DNA of 64,000 nt from Kitasatospora sp. MMS16-BH015 (GTDB lineage Bacteria > Actinomycetota > Actinomycetes > Streptomycetales > Streptomycetaceae), in assembly GCF_002943525.1 (NCBI RefSeq), contig NZ_CP025394.1, positions 8,385,001-8,449,000 of the forward strand. The letters are read 5' to 3'. Both the position numbers and the translations under genes were made by a program. Of this stretch, positions 25,805 through 32,674 are shown one piece after another. The notes under the pieces were generated by a model. It did no database searches and had not been told where the DNA came from. It worked only from the letters and a program-made list of their open reading frames with translations. Position 1 is the stretch's first letter, and the number at the start of each line of letters is the position of its first letter.

Positions 25805-26793
25805 GACGACTGCTGCTTTCGCTGCGTGCGGATGTACACCATGCCGAAGACCAGGGCGATCAGGACCAGGAGGTTTCCGACGGCGGCGCCGTGGCCGAAG
25901 TCCGGCAGGGCGTTCCCGAAGCCGAGGCGGTAGGACCAGGTCGCCAGGGTGGTCGAGGAGTCGACCGGGCCGCCCCTGGTCATGATCCAGATGAGGTCGA
26001 AGACCTTGAGCGTGTAGATCAGGCCGAGGAGCAGGGTGATGGCCGACACGGGCCGCAGCAGCGGGAAGGTGATGTGGCGGAAGCTCTGCCAGGCGTTGGC
26101 GCCGTCCAGGGCGGCGGCCTCGTGGAGGGAGGCCGGGATGCTCTGCAGGCCGCTGTACAGGACCACCAGGTTGAACGGGATCCCGATCCAGATGTTAGCG
26201 ATCACAATTGAGGCCAGGGACCAGCTCGGGGAGGTGAGCCAGTGGACCGGGCCGATGCCCACCGCGTGCAGGAGGGCGTTGACGACGCCGGAGTCGCTGC
26301 CCAGCATCCACGACCAGGTGGAGGCGGAGACGATCAGCGGCAGCAGCCAGGGCACCAGGAACAGGGCCCGGAGCGTGGCCGCCAGGCGGAAGTGCTGGGT
26401 GAAGAAGACCGCGAGGGCCAGGCCGATCCCGTACTGCAGCAGCAGACTGCCGGCGGTGAACACCACGGTGTGCAGCAGCGCGGGCAGGAAGGTGGGGTCG
26501 TCCAGGACGGCTCGGTAGTTCGCCAGTCCGGTGAAGGGGGCGTCGCCGGTCACGAACGAGCGCACCGTGTAGTGGCGCAGGCTCAGGTCGACGTTGCGGT
26601 AGAGGGGGTAGGCGTAGAACACGCCGAGGTAGATCACCACCGGGGTGAGGAACCCCCAGGCCGCCCACTGCGGGGGGCGGGGGCGGTGGCCGGTGCGTCC
26701 GCCGGTGGCGCGTCCCTGGGACGGGACGGCGGTGGCAGCCCCGTCCTCCTCGCGCACAGAGCGGCTCCCCGGTATCTGCGCAGTGTCGTTCAT
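25801..26793 (-). CDS. Sugar ABC transporter permease, MalF type
   Basis: A 330-aa permease with a basic, proline-rich cytoplasmic N-terminus (~40 aa) and six helices (AAWGFLTPVVIYLGVFYAYP, LLLQYGIGLALAVFF and so on). The EAA loop is SLHEAAALDGANAWQSFRHI, then TFPLL. It partners with the MalG-type permease (4-base overlap) and the binding protein 33 bases upstream. Codons for SIVIAN near base 26200 are TCA-ATT-GTG-ATC-GCT-AAC, AT-rich for this genome, and form a palindrome resembling the operators elsewhere in the window. Confidence 0.9.
   Translation of the reverse strand: MNDTAQIPGSRSVREEDGAATAVPSQGRATGGRTGHRPRPPQWAAWGFLTPVVIYLGVFYAYPLYRNVDLSLRHYTVRSFVTGDAPFTGLANYRAVLDDPTFLPALLHTVVFTAGSLLLQYGIGLALAVFFTQHFRLAATLRALFLVPWLLPLIVSASTWSWMLGSDSGVVNALLHAVGIGPVHWLTSPSWSLASIVIANIWIGIPFNLVVLYSGLQSIPASLHEAAALDGANAWQSFRHITFPLLRPVSAITLLLGLIYTLKVFDLIWIMTRGGPVDSSTTLATWSYRLGFGNALPDFGHGAAVGNLLVLIALVFGMVYIRTQRKQQSS
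26193..26206. promoter_or_regulatory. Intragenic LacI-type operator-like palindrome
   Basis: TGTTAGCGATCACA lies inside the MalF-type permease gene and matches 12 of 14 positions of the palindrome before the GH54 gene. It is encoded with rare AT-ending codons (TCA, ATT, GCT), suggesting the DNA sequence itself may be under selection. Confidence 0.4.
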
Positions 26794-26826
26794 GGGTGCG
26801 TCCTGTCGTCCTCGCGGCTGGTGGTG

Positions 26827-28077
26827 CTACTTGGCGGCGGCCGACTGCGCTGCGGAGAGTGCGGACTGCGGCGATTTGGCGCCGGTCAGCGCGGCCTGCA
26901 CCGAGGTCCACAACTGCTCGGAGATCTTGGGGTACTTGGTGCCCAGGTCGTCGCTGGTGCGGCCCTTGGCGGCCTTGACCGCGTCGATCCACGGCTGCAG
27001 GCCGGGGTCGGCGGCGGCCTGCTTGTCCTGGACCGCCGGGGTGGGGGCGATGTAGGAGAGCGTGGTGTCGGTGGCGAGGGAGTTGTCCGCGCTGGTCAGG
27101 CAGGACACCAGCTTGTCGGAGACCTCGTAGCGGGCCGTCTTCTGCTGGACCGGGACGGTGACGAACTCGCCGCCGGTCGGGGCCGGGGCGGTGCCGCCGG
27201 TCAGGCCGGGCACGGGGATGACCCCGTACTCGAAGCCGGCCTTCTTCGCGTTGGCCAGCTGCCAGGTGCCGTTCTCGGCGAAGGCGAACTCGCCGGTGGC
27301 GAACTCCTGCCAGCTGGTGGTCTGGGTGTTGTTGATGACCGAGTCGGGGGCCAGGCCCTGCTTGACCCAGCCGGTCCACAGCGACAGCGCGGAGGCGGCC
27401 TGGGCGGAGTCCAGGTGGGTGAGCTGCGCGCCGGAGCCCCAGAACCACGGGAGGAACTGGAAGCTCCCCTCCTCGGTGCCGATCCCGGAGAAGGTGATGC
27501 CCTTCTTGCCCGCGGCCTTGACCTTCGTCAGCGCCGCGGTCAGCGAGGCCCAGTCCTTGACCGAGGCGACGTCGACCCCGGCGGCCTTCAGGACCGCCTT
27601 GTTGTAGTAGAGGGCCAGCGTGTTGGCGCCGATCGGGGTGCCGAAGGTCTCGCCGCCGCTCTGGCCGGCCGCGAGCAGGTTGGGCGACACCGCCGAGGTG
27701 TCGACCTTGCTCTCCTTGGTCGAGATCAGCACACCGGCCTGGGCGAGGGTGGAGACCACCGGATTGTCGACGATCAGCACGTCCGGGGAGTTGCCCTGCT
27801 GCGCGGCGAGGAGCTCCTTGTTGGTCAGGTCGCTGGTGTCGAAGGCGGTCCGCTTGACCTGCACACCGGCCTGCGCGCCGCAGGCGTCCAGCAGCTTGGC
27901 CCAGGCCGAGGCGCCGTCGAACTGCGGGTACGGGTCCCAGACGGTGTACGTCCCGCTGGGGGCGCTTCCGTCGGCGGCGGAGGTGCCCGCCGTGGAGGAG
28001 CACGCGGTGCCGGCGGCGGCGAGGACGGCGGCGGCGAGCGAGGCGGCGGCGAGCCGCCGGCCGGTGGGGCTGTTCAT
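26827..28077 (-). CDS. Extracellular sugar-binding lipoprotein of ABC transporter
   Basis: A 416-aa family 1 solute-binding protein. The N-terminus MNSPTGRRLAAASLAAAVLA then AGTACSS is a lipoprotein signal with the lipidated Cys in a slightly atypical box (GTAC). The mature part has the usual two-lobed pattern: SPDVLIVDNPVVSTLAQAGV, GTPIGANTLALYYNKAVLKA (hinge region), and SWQEFATGEFAFAENGTWQL. It captures an oligosaccharide outside the cell and delivers it to the two permeases downstream. ATG 28077 is preferred over upstream codons because the lipoprotein signal begins there and AAGGG precedes it. It is the first gene of the leftward locus and is controlled from the LacI-bound promoter at 28109-28167. 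Confidence 0.9.
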   Translation of the reverse strand: MNSPTGRRLAAASLAAAVLAAAGTACSSTAGTSAADGSAPSGTYTVWDPYPQFDGASAWAKLLDACGAQAGVQVKRTAFDTSDLTNKELLAAQQGNSPDVLIVDNPVVSTLAQAGVLISTKESKVDTSAVSPNLLAAGQSGGETFGTPIGANTLALYYNKAVLKAAGVDVASVKDWASLTAALTKVKAAGKKGITFSGIGTEEGSFQFLPWFWGSGAQLTHLDSAQAASALSLWTGWVKQGLAPDSVINNTQTTSWQEFATGEFAFAENGTWQLANAKKAGFEYGVIPVPGLTGGTAPAPTGGEFVTVPVQQKTARYEVSDKLVSCLTSADNSLATDTTLSYIAPTPAVQDKQAAADPGLQPWIDAVKAAKGRTSDDLGTKYPKISEQLWTSVQAALTGAKSPQSALSAAQSAAAK

Positions 28078-28108
28078 GGGCACCGAACCCTTCGTTACGG
28101 ACCTGTTT

Positions 28109-28167
28109 CGAATCGATTGCGCGAATCGGTTCGACAGGAACATAGGACCGGCACCTGGGGGCGTCAA
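28109..28167 (-). promoter_or_regulatory. Promoter and LacI operators of the leftward transporter operon
   Basis: Leftward -35 TTGACG (28167-28162), 17-base spacer, -10 TATGTT (28144-28139). Immediately downstream is the operator CGAATCGGTTCG (28122-28133), followed by a weaker copy CGAATCGATTGC (28109-28120) 13 bases away. This is a textbook repression layout. Confidence 0.75.
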
Positions 28168-28243
28168 GAGATCCGGTGAACTTCATCTCGTAGCCATGGA
28201 AGGCTGATTCTCGGTTTCTCAGAGGTGGTACTTGCCGGGCGGC

Positions 28244-28288
28244 TTGCGGCGATTCGAGAAGCGCACTACCGTCTACCGAATCGGTTCG
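28244..28288 (+). promoter_or_regulatory. Promoter and operator of the divergent LacI gene
   Basis: -35 TTGCGG (28244-28249), 17-base spacer, -10 TACCGT (28267-28272), followed by CGAATCGGTTCG at 28277-28288, identical to the operator of the transporter promoter. This implies autorepression by the regulator encoded 23 bases further on. Confidence 0.75.
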
Positions 28289-28310
28289 ACTACGGCACAT
28301 GAGGACTCGG

Positions 28311-29324
28311 ATGAACATCGGGGAGATCGCCAGCCGCGCAGGCGTCTCGCGGAGCACCGTCTCCTACGCGCTCAGCGGCAAGCGCGCGGTCTCGGACGCC
28401 ACCCGCAAGCGCATCCAGGACGTCATCGACGAGCTCGACTACCGGCCCAACGCCGCCGCGCGCGCCCTCAAGGAGGGCCGGACCCGGACCGTCGGCCTGG
28501 TGATCCCGCCCGCCAGCACCCGGCTGACCCACATGCAGCTGGGTTTCGTGGCCAGCGTGGTCGAGGCCGCGGCCCGGGCCGACCTGGACGTCCTGCTCTC
28601 CCCCTCCGGGGGCGACCACGACCGGTCGTTCGAGCGACTCCTCTCCGGCGGGCGGGTCGACGGGGTGATCCTGATGGAGATCCGCCTGGAGGACTCCCGG
28701 GTCCGCAGGCTGCAGAACGCCAAGCTACCGTTCGTCGGCATCGGGCACACGGCCCGTGCCCACGAGATGTGCTGGATCGACGTCGACTACGCCACCGTGA
28801 TCAACCAGTGCGTGCACCACCTCGCCGACCTGGGCCACACCAGCATCGCCCTGGTCAACCGCTCGGCCGAGCTGGTCGCCGCCGGCTACGGGCCCGGCCA
28901 CCGAGCCCGGGACGGGTTCACCGCGGCCCTCGCCCAGCGCGGCATCCAGGGCATCGACCTCGCCTGCGGGGACGACGCGGCCGCCGGGCTGGAGTGCGCC
29001 ACCCGGCTCCTGCGCGACCACCCCGACGTGACGGCGATCGCGACGATCAACGAGGCCGCCCTGCCCGGCATCCAGCGCGGCCTGGAGGAGGCCGGGCTCA
29101 CCGTGCCCAGGGACTTCTCCATCACCGGCGTGGTCGGCCGCACCTGGGCCGAGGAGTTCCGCCCCCCGCTGACCGCCGCAGACGTCCCGGCCCAGGACAT
29201 CGGCACCCAGGCCATGGACCTGCTGCTCGAACGCATCGCGGACCCGGCCACCCCGCTCCGCAACATCCTGCTGGCCCCGCCGGTCTCCCTGCGCGGCAGC
29301 ACCGGGCCCGTGCGGTCCGCCTAG
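28311..29324 (+). CDS. LacI-family regulator of locus 1
   Basis: A 337-aa repressor. The N-terminal HTH is IGEIASRAGVSRSTVSYALS with the hinge RPNAAARALKEG; the periplasmic-binding-like sensor domain follows (TVGLVIPPA, RVDGVILMEIRL, HHLADLGHTSIALVNR, AIATINEAALPGIQRGLEEA). It is divergent from the binding-protein gene, and identical 12-bp operators on both promoters mark it as the local repressor, released by a sugar from the transported glycan. ATG 28311 is chosen because GAGGA lies 7 bases before it; an in-frame ATG 12 bases upstream is possible. Confidence 0.92.
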   Translation: MNIGEIASRAGVSRSTVSYALSGKRAVSDATRKRIQDVIDELDYRPNAAARALKEGRTRTVGLVIPPASTRLTHMQLGFVASVVEAAARADLDVLLSPSGGDHDRSFERLLSGGRVDGVILMEIRLEDSRVRRLQNAKLPFVGIGHTARAHEMCWIDVDYATVINQCVHHLADLGHTSIALVNRSAELVAAGYGPGHRARDGFTAALAQRGIQGIDLACGDDAAAGLECATRLLRDHPDVTAIATINEAALPGIQRGLEEAGLTVPRDFSITGVVGRTWAEEFRPPLTAADVPAQDIGTQAMDLLLERIADPATPLRNILLAPPVSLRGSTGPVRSA

Positions 29325-29345
29325 CAGAAGCTGCGAACAGCCGTT

Positions 29346-29366
29346 CCAGGGGCGAGTGTCGCCTGG
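29346..29366 (+). terminator. Possible terminator after the LacI gene
   Basis: CCAGG/CCTGG and CGA/TCG arms with a two-base bulge and a GTG loop, 21 bases after the stop codon. The stem is short, so this is a weak prediction. Confidence 0.35.
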
Positions 29367-29454
29367 CGGCGCCCGTGCGCTCTTGACGGTGACTCAGCCG
29401 AGCGGAATCGTGGAGGCGCAAGGATCCGCAACCGGCTTGGCACGAGGAGCGGTC

Positions 29455-29736
29455 ATGGCACTACGGTTCAGCGGCATCGATCCGGATACGCCCAACGGTG
29501 GGTCGCCGACCGTGTGGCTGGAGGACGAGAAGGCGGAGATCGTCATCCAGGGCTGGCTGCCCGAGATGGAGATGTACCGCGTGATCAGCGAGACCGAGTG
29601 GGTGGAGGGCCACCCCGTCGGCGTCCCGGACCACGAGGGCGTTGTGCGGATCCCGGTCCGGATGATCCCGTTTCTGCGGAAGGTGTGCGATGAAGCCGAG
29701 CGTGCCGGACTTTGGCGCCCTGCTGAGGAGCGCTGA
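29455..29736 (+). CDS. 93-aa protein of unknown function, partner of DUF6879 gene
   Basis: A small soluble acidic protein (MALRFSGIDPDTPNGGSPTV, WLEDEKAEIVIQGW, IPVRMIPFLRKVCDEAERAG). GAGGAG sits 6 bases before the ATG. It overlaps the next gene by 47 bases. Similar small proteins of this type precede DUF6879 genes in streptomycetes, as I recall, but no function is known. It is the first gene of the island leading to the XRE regulator and the peptide-methyltransferase pair. Confidence 0.75.
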   Translation: MALRFSGIDPDTPNGGSPTVWLEDEKAEIVIQGWLPEMEMYRVISETEWVEGHPVGVPDHEGVVRIPVRMIPFLRKVCDEAERAGLWRPAEER

Positions 29737-30217
29737 GCGCTCCTCCTGTCACCTGGAGATGCGCGACTCCTACATGGACGACCCCGTCTTCGCCGACTGG
29801 CGCGCCGGCCTTCCGGTGGACCGGCCCGAGGCGTACGACCTGCCGCAGGAGTACACCTCCTGGGCCGCGCTGGTGCGGGAGACGGTCGGCCGCGGCGTGG
29901 TGATGCGGCGCGCTCGGATCGTCTCGGAGCCGGTGACCGCCTACATCCGGTGGGAGCACGCGATCACCGAGCGGCACAACGTCGCCCTCGGCGAGCAGGT
30001 CCGCTGGCTGCCCCGCTCGAAGGCATCGGACCTCGCGCTGCCGGGCAACGACCTGTGGCTGGTTGACGACCGGCTGGTCCTCTTTCACTGGTTCACCGGT
30101 GACGGTGAATGGGCCGGCCACGAGACCACCGAGGAACCGGCCTTGGTGAAGATGGTGACCGGCGCCTTCGAGGCGGTCTGGGAACGGGCCGTCCCGCACG
30201 CCCGGTACGCCGTCTGA
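29690..30217 (+). CDS. DUF6879-family protein
   Basis: A 175-aa soluble protein with the features of DUF6879: LEMRDSYMDDPVFADWRAG near residue 23-41, then EHAITERHNVALGEQVRWLP and DLWLVDDRLVLFHWFTGDGE. The family is confined largely to actinomycetes and is usually encoded next to XRE/DUF5753 regulators; its role is unknown and a regulatory or accessory function is only inferred from that association. It starts inside the preceding gene and ends 40 bases before the XRE gene. Confidence 0.8.
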   Translation: MKPSVPDFGALLRSAERSSCHLEMRDSYMDDPVFADWRAGLPVDRPEAYDLPQEYTSWAALVRETVGRGVVMRRARIVSEPVTAYIRWEHAITERHNVALGEQVRWLPRSKASDLALPGNDLWLVDDRLVLFHWFTGDGEWAGHETTEEPALVKMVTGAFEAVWERAVPHARYAV

Positions 30218-30257
30218 CCAACACCGTCCACCACCACCCGCCAGGGCAGCCAGCACC

Positions 30258-31106
30258 ATGTCGTCGTCCCCGTCGTCCAGCGTCATCGAGGCCCGAAAGG
30301 CGCTCGCCAACCGCCTGGTGGCCTTGCGCAAGGACGCGGGCCTCACCGGCGACGAGCTGTCCGCCCGCTGCGGGTGGCACCCCGCGAAGACCTCCCGGAT
30401 CCAGAGCGGCAAGTCCGCCCCCTCCGAGGACGACCTGCGCGCCTGGTGCACCGCCTGCGGCGCCGACGACCAGGTCCCCGACCTCGTCGCCGCCGCCCGC
30501 GCCGTCGACTCCACGTACACCGAGTGGCGCCGCATGGAGCGCAGCGGCCTGCGCGCCGCCCAGGAATCCGTCGCCGCCCTCTACCGCCGCACCCACCACT
30601 TCCGCGTCTACGCCAGCCGCGTCATGCCCGGCATGGTGCAGACCCCCGAGTACACCACCGCCGTGCTGCGCTCGGTCCAGCGCGCCCGCGTCGAGATCGA
30701 CGACGTCGCCGACGCCGTCGAGGCCCGCCTGGAACGCCAGCGGATGATCTTCTCCGGTCGGCACCGCTTCGGCCTGCTCATCGAGGAGTGGGTGCTGCGC
30801 GCTGCCGTGTGCGACCCGGAGACGATGGCCGCTCAGCTCGGCCACCTGCTTGCCGTCTCGGCCAGCCCGTTCGTCAGCGTCGGCGTCATCCCCACCGGGC
30901 CCGACCGCCCGCACCTGCCGGTCGAGGACTTCTACCTGTTCGACGAGACCGAAGTGGCCGTCGAGCTGACCTCCGGCTACCTGCGGATCACCCAGCCGCG
31001 CGAGATCGCCGACTACGTCCGCACCTTCACCGACCTGGCCGCCATGGCCGTCCACGGCGCCGAGGCCCGTCACCTGATCACCGCGGCGATAGCCACTCTC
31101 GGGTGA
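30258..31106 (+). CDS. XRE-family regulator with DUF5753 domain
   Basis: A 282-aa protein. The helix-turn-helix is at ~15-70 (LANRLVALRKDAGLTGDELS, HPAKTSRIQSGKSAP). The C-terminal DUF5753 ligand/effector-type domain spans ~95-280 (RVYASRVMPGMVQTPEYTTA, RHRFGLLIEEWVLRAAVCDP, VGVIPTGPDRPHLPVEDFYL). Such regulators are numerous in Streptomyces and often pair with small proteins of DUF397 or similar type. Here the neighbours are a DUF6879 gene and, downstream, the 49-aa peptide with its methyltransferase. The repeats at 31111-31135 before the peptide gene are a candidate binding site. Confidence 0.88.
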   Translation: MSSSPSSSVIEARKALANRLVALRKDAGLTGDELSARCGWHPAKTSRIQSGKSAPSEDDLRAWCTACGADDQVPDLVAAARAVDSTYTEWRRMERSGLRAAQESVAALYRRTHHFRVYASRVMPGMVQTPEYTTAVLRSVQRARVEIDDVADAVEARLERQRMIFSGRHRFGLLIEEWVLRAAVCDPETMAAQLGHLLAVSASPFVSVGVIPTGPDRPHLPVEDFYLFDETEVAVELTSGYLRITQPREIADYVRTFTDLAAMAVHGAEARHLITAAIATLG

Positions 31107-31110
31107 CTTC

Positions 31111-31161
31111 GCGCAAGAAGGCGCAACCTCGTTGAGGTCCCGGCCGCACTCTCCCTACCCT
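31111..31161 (+). promoter_or_regulatory. Predicted promoter and repeats upstream of the 49-aa peptide gene
   Basis: GCGCAA occurs twice ten bases apart, followed by an inverted CAAC/GTTG element, directly before -35 TTGAGG (31132-31137), an 18-base spacer, and -10 TACCCT (31156-31161). This would give the peptide-methyltransferase pair its own promoter under possible XRE control. Confidence 0.45.
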
Positions 31162-31182
31162 CGAACCGTCACCCGCCGTGAC

Positions 31183-31276
31183 GGACCGGGCACCCGGTCC
31201 CGGCGGGCGAGCCCAGGCTGCTGCGGCCGCCCCGTCGGGTGGGCGCAGCCCTCTACTCCTCCCGGGTTTCGGGAGG
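31183..31276 (+). other. Two leader hairpins before the peptide gene
   Basis: GGACCGGG/CCCGGTCC (31183-31200) and CCTCCCG-GGTTT-CGGGAGG (31258-31276) lie between the predicted promoter and the ribosome-binding site. The second could terminate transcription from the XRE gene or act as an attenuator in the leader. Neither has a T-tract. Confidence 0.45.
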
Positions 31277-31304
31277 GCACCATAGCGACGACAAGGAGCT
31301 CGGC

Positions 31305-31454
31305 ATGGACATCAAGGCAGTGGACGGCGGCGGATCGGGCGGCGACGGCGGGAGCGGGGGCGACGGGCACCCCGGCACTCCGTGGACGCCGCCGCCCACA
31401 CCGCCGTCCCCTGACGGCACCACCCCGCCCGGAGACGGGGGACACCGCAAGTGA
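31305..31454 (+). CDS. 49-aa Gly/Pro/Asp-rich peptide, candidate RiPP precursor
   Basis: MDIKAVDGGGSGGDGG... ending PGDGGHRK. Of six Asp residues, five (7, 14, 20, 37, 44) are followed by Gly; a proline/threonine stretch (HPGTPWTPPPTPPSPDG) lies in the second half. There is no signal peptide. AAGGAG is well placed before the ATG. The stop overlaps the start of a protein-isoaspartate-methyltransferase-like gene (GTGA), so the pair is translationally coupled. Asp-Gly is the sequence most prone to aspartimide formation after methyl-esterification, so the peptide is a plausible substrate of its neighbour, as in imiditides. No leader/core boundary or ATP-grasp or cyclase gene is seen. It could instead be a simple regulatory peptide. 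Confidence 0.65.
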   Translation: MDIKAVDGGGSGGDGGSGGDGHPGTPWTPPPTPPSPDGTTPPGDGGHRK

Positions 31455-32584
31455 CGCTCACATCCGAGCAGGAGGGCCGCCCCGCGCCGGGGCGGTCCTT
31501 CCCCGTCGCCGACGCCTGGCTGCCGGCCTTCGACGCCGTCCCGCGCTCGCTGTTCCTCCCGGACCTGCTCTGGGCGCACGACATGGCCACCGGAACGAGC
31601 CGGTCCCTGGACCGCACCACCGATGAGCGGGGCTGGTTGGCGGCGGCCGCCGCGGACATCCCGATCGTCACCCAGTGGGACGACGGCGGGCACCAGGGCG
31701 CCGAGCCCGGCACCGTGCCGACCAGCTCGGCATCACAGCCGTCGCTGGTCGCCTCCATGCTGGACGACCTCCAGGCCGAGCCGGGGATGCGGGTGCTGGA
31801 GCAGGGCACCGGCACCGGTTGGAACGCCGCCCTGCTGAGCCACCGGCTCGGCGACGCGAACGTGACCACGGTCGAGATCGACCCGCAGGTCTCCGCCCAG
31901 GCCCGCGCCGCCCTGCGCACCGCCGGGTACCGCCCGACCGTCATCTGCGCCGACGGCGCGTCCGGATACCCGCCCGGCGCCCCGTACGACCGCATCATCG
32001 TGACCTACGGACTGCGCCGGATTCCGGAGGCGTGGATCGAGCAGACCCGCCCCGGCGGGCTGATCCTGGCGCCGTTCGGCACTCACTACTCCAATGCCGA
32101 CGCCCTGGTCCGCCTTACCGTCCACAGTGACGGCACCGCGTCCGGCCCGTTCCTCCAGCCGGTCGAGTTCATGAAGATGCGCTCCCAGCGCCTGACGTGG
32201 CCGCAGAACCCCGCCGACGGCGGCACCCTCGCAGAGTCCACCACGACCGCGACGCTGCCCGCGCACGACAAGTTCGCCCCGTTCCCGCTCGCGGCCGGCT
32301 TGCGACTTCGCGACGTCGTCCACGCGATCCAGCCGCACGAGGACGGCGCCCGCACCCTGTGGCTCTACTCCCTCACCGTCCCCGCGTGGGCTGCCGCGAC
32401 CTTCCGCGACGGCGAAGACGAGCACCACGTCCGCCAGCACGGAGGCCGCCGCCTGTGGGACGACTTCGAGCAGGCCCTCACCTGGTGGCACCAGGCGGGC
32501 GAGCCCGGCGCCGACCGGCTCGGACTCACCGTCAACCCGGACGGCTGGCAGGCCTGGCTGGACGACCCCGCTCAGCGGATCTGA
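31451..32584 (+). CDS. Protein-L-isoaspartate O-methyltransferase-like enzyme, candidate RiPP-modifying
   Basis: A 377-aa SAM-dependent methyltransferase. The PIMT hallmark SASQPSLVASMLDDLQAEPG precedes motif I (MRVLEQGTGTGWNAALL, ~112-128), followed by VTTVEIDPQVSAQARAAL, ADGASGYPPGAPYDRIIVTY and a C-terminal extension of ~150 residues absent from housekeeping PIMTs (~210-230 aa). Housekeeping enzymes methylate isoAsp for repair; extended homologues in RiPP clusters methylate a specific Asp, which then closes to aspartimide. Start GTG overlaps the peptide stop by 4 bases. The tight coupling to a DG-rich peptide suggests a dedicated modifying enzyme; the substrate is inferred, not shown. Confidence 0.8.
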   Translation: MTLTSEQEGRPAPGRSFPVADAWLPAFDAVPRSLFLPDLLWAHDMATGTSRSLDRTTDERGWLAAAAADIPIVTQWDDGGHQGAEPGTVPTSSASQPSLVASMLDDLQAEPGMRVLEQGTGTGWNAALLSHRLGDANVTTVEIDPQVSAQARAALRTAGYRPTVICADGASGYPPGAPYDRIIVTYGLRRIPEAWIEQTRPGGLILAPFGTHYSNADALVRLTVHSDGTASGPFLQPVEFMKMRSQRLTWPQNPADGGTLAESTTTATLPAHDKFAPFPLAAGLRLRDVVHAIQPHEDGARTLWLYSLTVPAWAAATFRDGEDEHHVRQHGGRRLWDDFEQALTWWHQAGEPGADRLGLTVNPDGWQAWLDDPAQRI

Positions 32585-32674
32585 CCGCCCGGTCCGGTGC
32601 CGTGCTGCAGGTGTTGAAGTGGTCGCCGACCCAGTCACCGCGTCGAGTCGATGTAACGCACCCAAGCCAGGCGG

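Noticed and set aside
28122..28133. GGTTCGA-like sequence as part of a tRNA T-loop
   Set aside because: No cloverleaf can be formed around it; it is the arm of a LacI operator repeated at 28277.
31305..31454. 49-aa peptide as a lanthipeptide or lasso precursor
   Set aside because: It has no Cys, and no LanB/C/M or lasso B/C genes are nearby; only a PIMT-like partner is present.
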